Of a stretch of 64,000 nt of DNA, positions 1 to 11,640 are shown one piece after another. Position 1 is the first letter of the stretch; each line of letters starts with the position of its first letter. Origin of the DNA: Acheta domesticus (taxonomy: Eukaryota; Arthropoda; Insecta; Orthoptera; Gryllidae); assembly GCA_031308135.1 (NCBI GenBank), contig JAHLJT010002630.1, forward strand, positions 102,342,526 to 102,406,525. The letters are read 5' to 3'. The notes under the pieces are model-generated. The model was given only the letters and a program-made list of their open reading frames with translations. It did not search any database and had not been told where the DNA came from. The translations under genes and the position numbers were made by a program.

Positions 1-75
1 TTAATTAAATGAATCAGTCCACTGTCCTCAAACTTTAGAAATTGATCATTTGGTTTCCAAAAAAGCCGTTTGCAG
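1..75. repeat. Fragment of a repeat shared with 56099-56170
   Basis: The first ~60 bases resemble 56099-56158: both begin TTAATTAAATG, contain ACTGTCCT and end near a TTGGTTT block. The similarity is imperfect and stops after about 75 bases. The second site lies inside the 55.3-56.8 kb duplication, so this end is probably a third piece of that unit cut by the window edge. Confidence 0.4.
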
Positions 76-800
76 TTACTCGAGAAGATGCCTGATTTCT
101 TCTGTTACACGTTTCAGCAAAGAGAAAATAAAAAAAGACTACGAGTAATAGGAAAAAATCAATTTGAACATCTTCGATTTTGCTTACAGTGATCGAATAC
201 ACAATCAAAAATCAACAAACGAACAATGCGTTTAAATAACATGTTCGTTTGGAATACTATAAATAGTTACATGAGTGGGCGTGGTAGAGCACGGCATGCT
301 GCAGTTAGAACTTCTTATCTTCAAATTTTCCTTACGATTAATCGGAAGAAGGCAAATGAACGGAGATTCCTGCGTTACGTTTAGAATGTTGCCAAGTGAG
401 AATACTGAAGCCCCCTGACATGTCAAATAGCCGAACTTGAGAACTATAAAAACACAGACAGCACGGACCGCTGCCGCTCGCCCGCCGGAAGATGAAGTGT
501 GCTATATATTTTAAAGTTATTATACACTATAGACTAATTTTCTACCTATTAACAAATAGCACCAATAAATAACTCTTCCATACTAGAAACATTAACCGGT
601 CTAGCAACGCTCTCAACGGCTATTAGATGTAAGTGCACAGACAGGCCTTCTGCCATATAATCCGCAGAACGGCGAAAGAGCTGATCGCAGAACACCCCAC
701 CACAATAACAACAAGAGCAACAACATGCAGTTAGAGAGGCACATTGTGGTTTCTTCCCAGAATGAGTCCCGAAAGACAGCAGAAAACGGCACCGGTCTGT
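76..800. other. Intergenic, nothing recognised
   Basis: AT-rich to mixed sequence. Reading frames are short (60-66 codons) with no recognisable motif. No inverted repeat, SINE or simple array was seen. Confidence 0.5.
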
Positions 801-1210
801 TTATCGCATACACCCGTCCACGTTATTTCCCGGGCGGACAATTGCACGCTGCAAAACGAAAGCAAGAAAAATAAAGGAAGGAAAATAAAATAAAGAGAAA
901 AGAACTACTCGGAGAGCGGCGCACCACGTCCTTCCTTTGTTTCCGCGCTGTTTGCGCCGCCACCCGCCAGAACGCGCGTCCGTCGCCTCGCGGCGGCCGA
1001 AGGAGGCACTATAAACTTTTTTACGCCGCGCAACTCGGATCGCAAAAAAAAAGTATACGACCTCATTTGCAGCGGCGCTGGTCCTCTCACGATGGACGTG
1101 CGAGCGAGCTGGCGAGGAGGGAGAGGATGGAGAGAAGTGAGGATTCGGCCAACAAGGAGGCGAGCGTGAGGACGTACCAAGACCCACCACATACCGAGCA
1201 CCGAAGACCT
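801..1210. other. GC-rich block, open on the reverse strand, no recognised gene
   Basis: GC-rich and CpG-rich compared with the AT-rich DNA on both sides. Two overlapping reverse-strand frames (129 and 98 codons) are open, but their composition (Arg, Ser, Pro rich) is what GC-rich non-coding DNA gives and no family is recognised. It could be a small CpG-rich regulatory region or first exon, but nothing decides this. Confidence 0.3.
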
Positions 1211-1254
1211 ATCGGCTGAGATGACTTGACAATATCCGTTGGCTTTGCAGCGTC

Positions 1255-1662
1255 TCTGAACCGCGGGTTCCTAGGGTTTGCGTTACAGACGGTGGCCGAA
1301 TTCAGTCGCTGTCCGGAGGAGAATTCTAGCGGCCGGCTGCTCTGATCGGTAGTTTTCCGTGGTCTCTCCGATCAACCCCAGGCGAATGCCGGAGCAGTAC
1401 CCTAACAAACGGGCCACGGACCGCGCGCGATCTTTCCTTCCTCTTCCTTGCCCTATTATCTCCTTTTACACACACACACACACACACACTAACATACACT
1501 ACACTACCACACTTGCCGGGAAACGGGTCGAGAGCTTACAGCTTGGTGCCGGCTGGGGCGGTGCCCCGCTAGAGGGAGATACCTGGTTGAGGGGAAAACC
1601 CCGCTAGTCTACGGTAGGTTGGCGCCAGATCTCGCCATTCAGCGGGGAAAAAGATCGCCACT
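1255..1662 (+). mobile_element. SINE family B copy, head truncated
   Basis: The body matches, in the same order, the reverse-strand copy at 10045-10515. Shared blocks include GAATTCAGTC, GATCGGTAGTT, GAATGCCGGAGCAGTACCC, CTAACAAACGGGC, GGGGC.GTGCCCCGCT, GATACCTGGTT and GTTGGCGCCAGATCTC. The tRNA-like head of the family is missing or unrecognisable here. A (CA)n run at 1467-1490 has expanded inside the body where the other copy has a short TACATGCACTACAC stretch. The grouping rests on internal comparison only. Confidence 0.75.
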
Positions 1663-3299
1663 TCCCGAGTAAAAAACACGCACTACACTTACGGGACTAA
1701 TGGGTAGTTGACGCGCCCGGAAGCACGAATCAATCAATGCTGTGAGAGCAGTCAGGAGCTTAAGACCTGTTTATCTCAGCTGAGGTGGCCCCTCACTTGG
1801 AGAGAAAATTAAAGGATGGAAAAATCCGCAAGCTGACGTGTAGTTCGACACCGAATCTCACATTGCAGAGGGAGAGAAACATGTGTATTAATGCACGAAT
1901 TTAAAAAGAAATTGTTGTAGGATTCGTGTAAAAAAATTGAAATAGGATTTGAGTTAAAATCGTTTCAAATAATTTTTAATTTTATCATACCAAAACAGGT
2001 CACAAAAACGTGGTAAAAATGATTGTTTTTAAATTTTTTATTTTTGAAAATTTTATTTTGGCGCCAAACATAATCCGCAATATTTTTGTGTGGTAAAATA
2101 TGATTTTCATCCTAAAACCTATTTTTCCGTACAAAAGTGATTAACTTATTATGAGGTATATGTGTATAAATGGCAAAAAAATGATTTACTATTTTTTTCA
2201 ATATGACGCTGAAAAAAGTCGGTAGTATTAACATTTTAATAGCAATTTGTAAGAAATTTTAGAGTCGTCAGCCCAGAATTAAAGAATAAAAAAATACAGC
2301 ATTATAATTTATTTTTTTAAATTGAATTTCCCGCCATATCGTTTTAAAAGAAGCTCTCCAAGATACGTGTAGATGTCAACTACGTCTCATAAGTTTTTCA
2401 GGATTTTATCTCCGAGTAATGATAGGAAAATAGCCCAAAACCGAAATATTGTATTTTCCTGATATATTACAAAATAATCACGCTGTCATTTGTAGATTTT
2501 GGGAAAATTATTTTTAAAATAACACTAAACATGCACTCTAGTAAAAACTGAATGAAGCTTGGGGGCATTTTGACCCCCCTTATCCTGCTATAGCCTTTGT
2601 TAAGTGTTTGAACATAACACATAGAGACAAACAAGTTTACATCCATCACGTTGTATAGACGAAATATTTTTTTAAAAAGTTTCAATCATACGTAGTGTAG
2701 ATGACAGGTTTTTCGCTCTGAATTGATACTCAGCAAGAGTCAGGGGAGTGAGTGTCGTTTCAAATAGAAACGAGGTCAGGATGAGTGGTGAGGATATACC
2801 AGCAGTTTTGCAAAAATTACAGTGAAAATGTAAAAAGTCTCACTTGATCCTACATATCGGACCTCAGACAAGTAGATACGCCATTGTTCCAGTGTTATCC
2901 CCAGTCTCCACCACACAGATGATTTACCTGTGTGCAATAGACGTGGAAATAGATGCTGAATTCATGACGGACTACGCTTGTGAATTCAGTGTGCAGTCAC
3001 CATGTTTACTCTGGCTTCTCGTAGACCAACCGTTCATGAATTCTCTTTTGTGTTACTGTCATTTGTGAAACCTTTGAAATATTTAGCATCTAAATATTTT
3101 TGCAGTTCTTCTAAGTCATAATAATATTGAGACAAATCATATTCACCTCATTCTGAATATGATGAAATACTTGTAAAATAGTCCAATACCAAGATAAAAA
3201 TATATAGAGTGACACAAAAATTAACAAGATAAGAATAGAGAAACTGATTAAAGACGATGTAGAAACTAAAGAGGCCATGAAGGAAACGGGTGGGAGTGT
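1663..3299. other. AT-rich intergenic, nothing recognised
   Basis: Mostly AT-rich with A and T runs, and many stops in all frames. The longest frames are about 75 codons and show no motif. No repeat shared with the rest of the window was noticed. Confidence 0.5.
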
Positions 3300-4101
3300 C
3301 TCAAAGTAAAAGGAAACAGGAGCTAAAGCAGGGGAGAGATCTAAGAGAGGTGGGATGGATAGGTTAGAAGGAGATGGATAGAAGAACGATTAATGCATGC
3401 AATTGCACGTATAAAGGAAGCACGACAAGGGTGTTGAAGTGAGGGGAAGACTGGGAAAGTGAGTGGAAGGATGAAGAAGTGAGGAGAAGGGAAGGGATGA
3501 GGAAATGGGAACGAGGGGGAAAGGGAAATGGAGAAGAAAGGGGATAGTGGGGAAGGGAAATTATCTGGAAAAGGAGGGGACAGATGGAAATGGGGGATGA
3601 GTGGAAAGAGAAGAGGTGGGTGGAAAGTGATAGGTTGCATAGAAAGTGATGGTGTGTGTGGAAAGGGAGGGGCTCGATAGAAAGTGATGGTATGTATGGA
3701 AAGGGCAGGGCTGGATAGAAAGTGATGATAAGTGTGGAAAGGGTGGAGTGGACAGAAAGAGATGGTATGTGTGGAAAGGGAGGGGTGGGTAGAAAGGGAG
3801 GGGTGGGTAGAAAGGGAGGGTATGTGTTGAAAGGGGTGGAGTTGGTGGAAAGGGGGATGCGATGAGATTGCATCGGGATGGAAGGCGGGTGGGAAAGGGA
3901 GGGGAGGGAGAGGAAGAGACGGTCTTGGTGGTAGAGTGGAAGGGTGGAGTTCTCAAGAATGAGACAAGATGAAGACACACAGAGAAAAAGGGGAGGAAAG
4001 CTGAACGGGTAAGGGGGCGGGGAAATACCTACAGAAGGTGGGAAAAAGTAATCGTAGTGGATGTGAGGGATTAACTTTAGCTGGAAGGAAATCTGGCGCA
4101 T
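3300..4101. repeat. Purine-rich minisatellite, period about 38 bp at 3620-3830
   Basis: The forward strand is almost all purine (GGAAAGG, GAAAGTGATGG). Between about 3620 and 3830 a unit of roughly 38 bases recurs: AGAAAGTGATGG, then TGTGTGGAAAGGG, then AGGGG. Overlapping reverse-strand frames of 245, 139 and 99 codons are open only because pyrimidine-rich DNA lacks stops (Ser, Pro, Phe, Leu, His), so they are not called as genes. Such tracts can form triplex (H-DNA). Confidence 0.8.
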
Positions 4102-4420
4102 GCATGAACGATACTTGGCAGGTCGCGAAAAAAAATAAAAAGTGAAAAATTCAACATGTACCTCAGCGAATTCAAATTTAATAAAATCTCAATTTTTTAT
4201 TACCACCATTTACACTTTGCCATCCTGAATTTTAAAATTTTTGTGAACGCATTTCCATTTAGCAACCCTAAAAATTGCTGAATATACGTAAAACATTAAT
4301 AGCAATAACACGTTGTGAAAGGTTTTGAATTATTGCCCTACTGCATTCTCCGTAAACCAACTTGCGTCGATGGCGCAGCAGCTCCTGGCGACGAAAGAGC
4401 AAATCAAAATCGAATCGAAC
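4102..4420. other. Intergenic, nothing recognised
   Basis: AT-rich lead-in to the GATAGA microsatellite, with no gene or repeat signature. Confidence 0.5.
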
Positions 4421-4424
4421 ACGA

Positions 4425-5087
4425 GAGAGATAGAGAGATAGGGAGATAGAGTGGGAGATAGAGAGAGACGGAGAGATAGAGATAAAACGATAGAAGTAGA
4501 GATAGAGATAGAGAGACAGAGATAGAGAGATAGAGATATAGAGATAGAGATGTAGAGATAGAGATGTAGAGATAGAGATGTAGAGATAGAGATGTAGAGA
4601 TAGAGATGTAGAGATAGAGATGTAGAGATAGAGATGTAGAGATAGAGATGTAGAGATAGAGATATAGAGATAGAGATATAGATATAGAGATATAGAGATA
4701 GAGAGAGAGATAGAGATAGAGATATAGAGATAGAGATATAGAGATAGAGATAGAGAGATAGAGATATAGAGATAGAGATATAGAGATAGAGATATAGAGA
4801 TAGAGATATAGAGATAGAGATATAGAGATAGAGATATAGAGATAGAGATATAGAGATAGAGATATAGAGATAGAGATATAGAGATAGAGATATAGAGATA
4901 GAGAGATGGAGATAGAGAGATGGAGATAGAGAGAGGGATAGAGATAGTGAGATAGAGATAATGAGATAGATAGAGATACGGAAATAGAGATAGGGATATA
5001 GAGATAGATAAAGACAGAGATAGAGATAGAGCGATAGAGAGGTAGAGAGATAGAGATAGAGATAGGGATAGATAGAGACATAGAGAT
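4425..5087. repeat. GATAGA/TAGAGA microsatellite, continues at 7247-7262
   Basis: About 660 bases of GATA/GAGA-type repeats. Stretches alternate between GATAGAGATG and GATAGAGATATA higher-order units. The 235-codon reverse frame (Ile-Ser-Leu repeats) is an artefact. The array stops at 5087 and the same motif resumes at 7247, showing that the intervening element was inserted into it. Confidence 0.95.
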
Positions 5088-7244
5088 TAGGGTGTCCCTT
5101 ATAGTGCCCAAAAAATTATTTTTGCAATTTTTTTGGGGCTCACCCCCTAAATATTTTCTATTGGGTCCAATTTACTCAAAAATAAAATTTCATCTCAATA
5201 GGTTGATATTAACCCGTGCCGACTTGAGCGCGACATTTGAATGTTAGGGATCATTGGTTTTGCTGGGTTAAGTCAATGGAAAACTATGATTCATTTTTAA
5301 TATATAATTTTATATTATAATTTAATTCATTTTTACTCTTTAGACTGTGTTATGGTTTTAACTTTTATTATGGGTACTTTTTTTGAGTGTTTGTTTCTTG
5401 CAATATGATTACCGTGAACAATGTTCTTGAACAACTCAACAAAAATTGCTTTTGTTCCTCATCTACATTCAGTAGTCCATGAAAATCTTGTATTGATTCA
5501 ACAGGTCTTTCCGCGCAGTCATTCACAGTTTTTCATCTTTATAAATAACCTTTTAGCTTTTAAATATGAAGTTGCTTTTCCAGGTTAAAGGACAGTTTTG
5601 AATAAAATCAATACCCATCTTCAGGCAAGAGAACAGGTATCTGTTTTTGATTGATACAGAGTCGGCTTGTTTTCATTGAAATGAAGATTAAATTGAATAA
5701 GATGTATTGTTTACTAACGAATTAATAATTAAAGAACGGTCATCAGTGTACAATTGCGCTTGCCATGTTATTCTTCATCCAATTATTTTCAAAAAGGAAT
5801 TCTCTTCCATGTGTAGATTTTCTTAGTCTAAACTTGCTACCACTTTGATTTTTATTTGTACGCCTGCTTCATCAGAGAGTACGACAGACAATTCTTCTAA
5901 TAAATACTACATACGGTGTCGAAATTGTTTTAAACTTGCTTTTAAAATTGTGGAATCTATCTTTTCATGCAATTTAAGAAATTTTTATAAAGTACCCTGA
6001 TAAGGAACTTTTACAACTGCACTGCCCTAAAGCCACAGTTTGACATAAAGTTACGAACAGAGAGACATTATTTAAGGAATTTTTAACTACACAAGATAGT
6101 TTAGAATCTGATCTGAGCAGAAACATTTTAAATATTTAATATCTCTTGCCATCTATGTTGAGTTCGATGCAATGCCCGGGAAGATGTATCTTTAGTTTGT
6201 TACTTTCATTAAAATTCAACATTTCTTTAAAATCGGACTGATTAAAGAAATTCCCATATTCTCTTTGCGACATTGAAAATTAATGGCGTTAAATCTTTTT
6301 TTACCTTTTTTTAAAATGCTAAAAAAGTGGTGTCAGGATTACTTACTACATTATGTATTTTACATTCAAATATACATTATAAAATAGGTTTTTATATATG
6401 TAATGACGGCACGGAAAGAATAATGCTCTGTCCAAATTTTCTTCAAGAAAGACATACTCCTTCAAGACGTCAAGTGTTTGATACAGTTGTATCACATCAA
6501 AGAATTTGTAATCTTTTTTATTCTTGTAATGTTCTTTGTCTCGCCTTTTCTTCTTTATCCGCAAGATGTTCGTCCAGTCCCTCAAGATAACTTTTACGTC
6601 CTGGCTCTCTCTGCCGAAATAAAAACATCCTTTCTTCTTCCAACATAAACATTTGTAAAGCATTCGGATGTGCAATATCAAATACATTGTTCAATTTATT
6701 TCTAAACTCATCTTCACGATCACACTTGTTTGCGTTTTTTGAAATTTTCTTCACTCCGAGTAGTACAAGTTAATAAGTTTTTGCGAACAATGCTGATTAG
6801 CTCTTGTTGAAATTCTTGCTTTCCCGCAAAATATCATTCTCTCACCAACCACAAGTTTAGCGCTTGCCCTAACTGTTCTTTTTAATTCCCATATGTTGTG
6901 AAATAAAACATCAAGCACTTGACTGATGGTCAATTGTGTCCGTTTATTTGGTGTTTTATATTAATAGTTAATATTATCTCCTAATAAAAACACACGTTCT
7001 TCAGCACTGCATATGACACTAACATACAATACTGTTAGATTAGCAACCTGTGAACACGAGTAATACGATCGATTAAAATTCATGCTCTGGACATGTCCGT
7101 CAAGCGAATTCGCGCTCAAGTCGGCACGGGTTAGAATACTCCGATCTCAAAAAAAAATTGTATAGGCATGTTTTAAATGCATTGGAACAAAATTGGAGGG
7201 TGAGCGGTCAAAAATTTGAAAGTCGGAAAATAAGGGACACCCTA
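5088..7244 (-). mobile_element. DNA transposon with about 150-bp inverted arms, inserted in the microsatellite
   Basis: The termini are inverted copies: the left begins TAGGGTGTCCCTTAT and the right ends ATAAGGGACACCCTA. Further in, a second inverted block is shared: AACCCGTGCCGACTTGAGCG at about 5213 and its complement at about 7105-7130. Both ends are flanked by AT, and removing the element plus one AT restores an unbroken TAGAGATAGAG microsatellite, so the 2157-bp boundaries are unusually secure. A 2-bp duplication is known in Tc1/mariner (TA), and I recall it for ISL2EU-type elements; the TIR does not let me choose. A decayed reverse-strand reading frame lies inside. Confidence 0.85.
6518..6933 (-). 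pseudogene. Frameshifted coding remnant inside the 5.1-7.2 kb transposon
   Basis: Two reverse-strand frames read as one protein broken by a frameshift near 6750. The upstream part starts MTISQVLDVLFHNIWELKR and carries RASAKLVVGERMIF. The downstream part carries FDIAHPNALQM, then LEEERMFLFRQREPGR, then a Lys/Glu-rich helix ending at a stop. From memory, FDIAHxxAL followed by EEDxxFLxxQREKGR marks an uncharacterised protein that recurs in arthropod genomes, which fits carriage by transposons. I cannot confirm this without a search. The position inside the inverted repeats is direct evidence that it belongs to the element. It has no recognisable DDE transposase motif, so it may be an accessory protein or part of a larger lost gene. 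The frameshift implies loss of function. Confidence 0.5.
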
Positions 7245-7262
7245 ATAGAGATAGAGAGAGGC

Positions 7263-7928
7263 GAGTGAATCTGAAAAAGTTTGATCTTACCGTTCTGGAA
7301 AAAATGGGACAACAATAAAATAAGCATGGTAATTTATTCAAATATTGGAACTGCATCCTCATTTGAATGCAAGTGATTCAGTAAGAGCTTCAATTAACGA
7401 TGTTGTCTATGAAATTCTATGCAGAGGAAGTCAATTACAAGCAAACGAAATTCATGCAGTTGGCTGCTTTCAAAATACCTAACAGCACCGCGCAAATACA
7501 TCCCTGACTAATTTGACACCAACAGAAGTATCTCCTATGAACTAACCCAAAGTGAAAAACACCAACACAATTTGAATATGAGAGATTCAAATGTAGGAGA
7601 GGTGCATGAAGTCCACGTACGTAAGAAATCTAGCTGTGCTGCAACAGCACGTTTTTCTTATTATTTGTAAGGGTATAATATTGATTTGTGTACCCCTTTA
7701 ATATTTCAGTCACGTACTAAAACGTTCACTAAATAAAGTTTAGAAACATTCGAAAAAAAATCGTACTCTTAATTTTTGATGATTTAAAAACTGCAATGAA
7801 CTATTAAGTTGTATCATAAATAATCTTATGTATTGTAATCCGTCGATGTAGAAAGTTTAAAGAACTGCTGCAAAAGGAGATTACCCAAACTTAAGGTGGT
7901 GCGTATATCTGCGGCGGTAAGAGGAATC
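7263..7928. other. Intergenic, nothing recognised
   Basis: AT-rich; only short frames and no shared repeat identified. Confidence 0.5.
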
Positions 7929-8760
7929 TCAGAATAAACCTAAAAAAATAAAACTCGATAGAATCGCCACTCTTTTGCATTGGATCGTGAAAGGCGTGAC
8001 GGTGTGGTAAACATGATTGGTGACGTACACGTAGAAGGTGTAGTTGTCGTTCTCAGAGTTCGAAGCACGATCTTTGTAGTCGGTGGGTAGTGGTGTAGAA
8101 GGTATTATTATTAGGCGTGGCCGCAGTGGTAGGCGTCGTTTACTGCAGGTCGTCCTTGCAGGTGTGATCGATTTAGTTGGTAGTCTCGGCGTGGTAGGCA
8201 TAGGCGCTTGGAAGAAGAGACAATGTAGGGATCATGATCGCCGAACCAGGTGTAGAGTCTGTAGTAGGCTCATGCTCGGAGTTTTACCCACGATTTATGT
8301 AACAGGCAGGTACATAGGTACAGTATTCGTGACGCTGTCGGTTAACTAGATGTATAGAGTGTAGTGGGAACCGTCAGAGTTTTAGGCACGATATTAGTTG
8401 GTGGGCAGTAGTGTAGAAGGTATAGTCACCGTGGACTGATTTATCAGGCGTGGTCGCAGAGGCAGGCGTCGTCCACCTTGCAGGCGTGATAGATTTGGTT
8501 AGTGAAATCTATCGTACGTAGACATAGGCGCGTGGAAGAGGAGACAATTTAGGAAGCATGGTCGCTGAACCAGGTGGGCGCAGGTGGGCGCAGGTGGGCG
8601 CAGTTTATGCAGTAACAGTGGACTGGTTTATCACCCGCGATCGCAGTGATAGGCATCATCGATATTGCAGGCGTGATCTATTTAGATGGTGACCTACGCG
8701 TTGTAGGCGTGAGCACTTTGAAGACGTAAACGGAGTAGGGAACGAGATGGATAAATTAGG
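7929..8760. repeat. Degenerate long-period GTAGGCGTGG-rich repeats
   Basis: Blocks such as TTGCAGG.GTGAT, GTAGAAGGTAT.GT and AGGAGACAATTTAGG recur at irregular spacings of roughly 190-400 bases (for example GTGTAGAAGGTAT near 8090 and 8409, and a relative near 8812). One short stretch, GGTGGGCGCA, is repeated three times in direct tandem at about 8573-8602. The short frames in this region are artefacts. Confidence 0.65.
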
Positions 8761-8879
8761 CGGACAGAATTCAGTGGGCTATTCAGAGTATTCTGTAGTT
8801 GTTGGGGTGGGCGTAGAAGGTATAGTATCCGTGGTCAGATTAGGCGTGGCCGATGTAGTAGGCGTGGTGGATTCGTGTT

Positions 8880-9660
8880 GGCGAGGAAAGCGTGGGTGCT
8901 GCAGCGGTCACGTAGGGTGGCAGACGAGTGCGATGCCGTGGTGGTGAAGTGAGCACCAAGGCTAGCGGCCGAGCGCGCGCATGATAGGAAGGGGTGGTGC
9001 GACGGTCACGTAGGGACATGGTGGTGCAGCAGTCACGTATGGAGGCGGCCGCGTGGTGATGCAGCGAGCACCTAGGTTGACGGCCGAGCGCGGTGGCAGA
9101 GCGCATGATAAGTAGGGGTCACGCAGGGCGTCGTTCGAGCGCAATGGCTTGGGTGTTGCAGCAAGCACGTAGGGCGGCTGCAGAGTGCGATGGCGTGGGT
9201 TGTGCACCGTTCACGGAGGGCGGCGGCCGAGCACGATGGCATGGGTGGTGCAGCAACCACGTGGCAGAGTGCGATCGCGTGGGTATTGCTGTGGTCACGT
9301 AGAGCGGCGGCGGGGTACGATGACGCGGGTGGTGTAGCAAGGCATGATAGGTAGGGATAGTGCATGGTCATCTAGAGCGGCGGCCGGGTGCGATGGCGGG
9401 AGTGGTGCAACAAGTATGTAGGGAGGCGGCAGAACGCGCAGGTGGTGCAGTGGTCACGTAGGTCGGCGGCCCGGTGCGATGGCGTGGGTGGCGCAGTGAG
9501 CACCTAGGCTGTCGGCCGAGAGCGGTGGCCGCGCGCATGATAGGACACGTAGAGCGGTGGCTGAGTGCGATGGCGTGGGTGGTGCCGCGGTCACGTAGGG
9601 CGGCTGCCTAGCGCGTGGGTGTGCGACGTGGGTAGCGCAGCGAGCGGCGGCGCCGCGCGG
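8880..9660. repeat. Degenerate GTGGTGCAGCxGTCACGTAGGGCGGC minisatellite
   Basis: Short words recur in loose order: GTCACGTAG, GCGGCGGCCGAG, GCGATGGCGTGGGTGG and TGCAGC. The spacing is about 40-110 bases. The region is GC-rich and CpG-rich and many overlapping frames on both strands are open (60-100 codons), as expected for a stop-poor array. No gene is called. Confidence 0.75.
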
Positions 9661-10040
9661 CGGGGCCGGTGGCTGCGTAATAGCATTACCCTTCGCGCCG
9701 GTGGGGTGGGCGTGGCGCGGGGCCGTAGTTGAATTATTGGGTTTTAATATTAATGGCATTACGAGGTCACTGCGAGGGGCTTTAATGCGGAGCCCCCGCC
9801 GACAGCGCCCCCGGCGGCGCCGGCCAGAAGCTGGAACGAAGGGTGGGCGCGGACACGTTCCGAACGAACGGACGGGACGAGGAAGAGGGGGAGGCAGAAA
9901 GAGCAGAGTGCGGGGGTGGGGCGAGGCAGAGGTGGTTTTGGATTGAAAGTTTGTTTACTGATTCTGGGCGCGTCAACTGCTAAGTTCAGTAGTTCCCAAA
10001 GTGTGGTACATGTTTTAATCGCGGGATGTGGCTGTCATCT
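9661..10040. other. GC-rich unique-looking segment, nothing recognised
   Basis: GC-rich lead-out of the minisatellite (GCCGACAGCGCCCCCGGCGG and similar). The open frames contain no motif. Confidence 0.4.
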
Positions 10041-10044
10041 TCCT

Positions 10045-10515
10045 CCACCGGATGGTGAGATCCGGCGCCAACCTAGCCGACGACGTACAGGTTTTTCCCT
10101 AACCAGGTGTCTCCACCAGCGGGGCACTGCCCCAGTCGGGACAAGCTCTAAGATCCTGACCAGTCTCCCGGGGTGTGTGATAGTGTAGTGCATGTAAGTA
10201 AGTAGTGAGGATAGAATAGGGAAGAGGAAGGAAAGATCGCACGCGGGTCGTAGCCCGTTTGTTAGGGTACTGCTCCGGCATTCGTCTAGTGCTGGTTGAA
10301 GAAACCACGGGGAACTACCGATCAGAGCAACCGGCGCTAGAATTCTTATCCAGACAGTAGCTGAATTCGAAGTAGCTGACAGCGTCTGAACTCGACCTAG
10401 CTCTCTAGCAAATGTCGAAAATCCTGTCACCGTCAAAACTTGAACCTCAGGACCTCCCGGTCAGAGGCACTGCAGTGACATCAGTTGATGTCACCTCTCT
10501 CGGTGGAAGTGGGAG
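10045..10515 (-). mobile_element. SINE family B, nearly full-length
   Basis: On the reverse strand it starts with a tRNA-like head. An eroded A-box region lies near 10500 and a degenerate B box AGGTTCAAGTTTTG near 10440, followed by GACAGGATTTTCGAC. The body then matches 1255-1662 block for block: GAATTCAGCTACTGTCTGGA, GATCGGTAGTTCCC, GAATGCCGGAGCAGTACCCT, CTAACAAACGGGCTACG, CTGGGGCAGTGCCCCGCTGG and GGTTGGCGCCGGATCTCACC. A tRNA-like promoter followed by a conserved body defines a Pol III SINE. The comparison is internal to this window. Confidence 0.78.
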
Positions 10516-11400
10516 AAAAACAGGTTTGGGATAAAGAAACGGAATCACGAGAAGAGAGCGGGAGTTAGTAAAGCGGGTGGAATCTGCGAAAGTGAGTAGG
10601 GTAGTGATTCTCGGGTAAGGGGGAGACGGAGGGAGGAAGTGCAGGGCAGAGGTACAACAAGGGGGCGTGGCATGCGGCGCTTCTGATTATCTCCATCGAA
10701 GGGACAGCGAAGGTGGGGGGTTCGCTGTCTGCAAGAGGGGCTTGGACTTCAGTGATTCCTCTCCGAAATAACAGTGTAGCTTCTGGAGCAGAGTCTATCA
10801 TACCACAGTGGGTCAAGAAGCATGTCGTGACAAAACCTAATGAGTAAACAACGGCTCGCAAAGGCGGAAGAAATCTGGATTTCTAATGGACTAGTAAAAA
10901 CGACGAAAAAGGATCGGCTGAATTTTTCAAAACAGGCGAAATCAAGCAAAGCTTGAAGGGTAACCGAAAGAAATTTTCGATAGTGATGAATCAGGACATC
11001 TTCTGGGTCTATCTCATAGCCAGCATTGCCGTTGTGTGTGACTGCCGGTGTGTGTGTGTACACTTACATGAACGTAATTTAACACAAGATTACTCAAGAT
11101 TACAAAGGCGTCGTCTGTCAGACGACGCAATTAGTGCCGAAAGTTTCTCCCACCCCCTCCCCGTCACTCCCCGTTTTTGAAACTCTAGGTACCTTCATTG
11201 TGGGACAAGCCAGTAAAATACACGTAACTATGTCCACATGTCTATTTCCGTTGTACGCTAACACACGTCTGCAGTACACTACGCCTTTGTAATTACATAA
11301 GTTTGTTTTGCGTTATATTACCTAACATTGTGAATAATGAATACGAAAATGAATAATGAATACGTTGTCTTGTAGTATTTAAGTGTTGTTCTGAACATCT
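10516..11400. other. Intergenic, nothing recognised
   Basis: Mixed composition; frames up to about 100 codons without motifs. A short direct repeat AATGAATACG occurs near 11337-11362. Confidence 0.45.
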
Positions 11401-11403
11401 GGT

Positions 11404-11640
11404 GGCTCAGAGTGAATCATCTGGTGGCTCAGAGCGAAGTCACCTAGCAGTCTTTCACCAAGGAGGTCCCGGTTCGATTCCCGTCGATCTCATGTGAAAT
11501 TTGTTGCAACAAAACCAGTTTGACTGCTTCACCGGGGCTAGTCCAACCCCTGTAAAGTGTCTTAAACCTTACCTCGATCCTAGTTCCTTCCCAATTCTGG
11601 CCGCTGGGTAGTGACGCAGGGGCGCGCAAGAGAGAGGCGC
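11404..11640 (+). mobile_element. tRNA-derived SINE (family C)
   Basis: The head has an A-box-like TGGCTCAGAGCGAAG and a near-perfect B box GGTTCGATTCCCGTC about 50 bases downstream, the spacing expected of a tRNA Pol III promoter. The start of the head is duplicated (TCTGGTGGCTCAGAG occurs twice, 11398-11436). The body continues past a poor CCAACCCCTGTAAAG region. The head resembles that of family B at 17.4 kb (GGCTCAG, GGAGGTCC, GGTTCGA). It does not fold into a complete tRNA with CCA-side pairing that I can see, so it is called a SINE and not a tRNA gene. Confidence 0.65.

Noticed and set aside
3364..4101. 245-codon Ser/Pro/Phe/His reverse frame
   Set aside because: Purine-rich minisatellite; no domain and no start context.
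4404..5111. 235-codon Ile/Ser/Leu frame resembling a membrane protein
   Set aside because: Translation of a GATAGA microsatellite.
11404..11490. Functional tRNA gene
   Set aside because: A and B boxes are present, but a complete cloverleaf is not visible and a long body follows, so a SINE is the better call.
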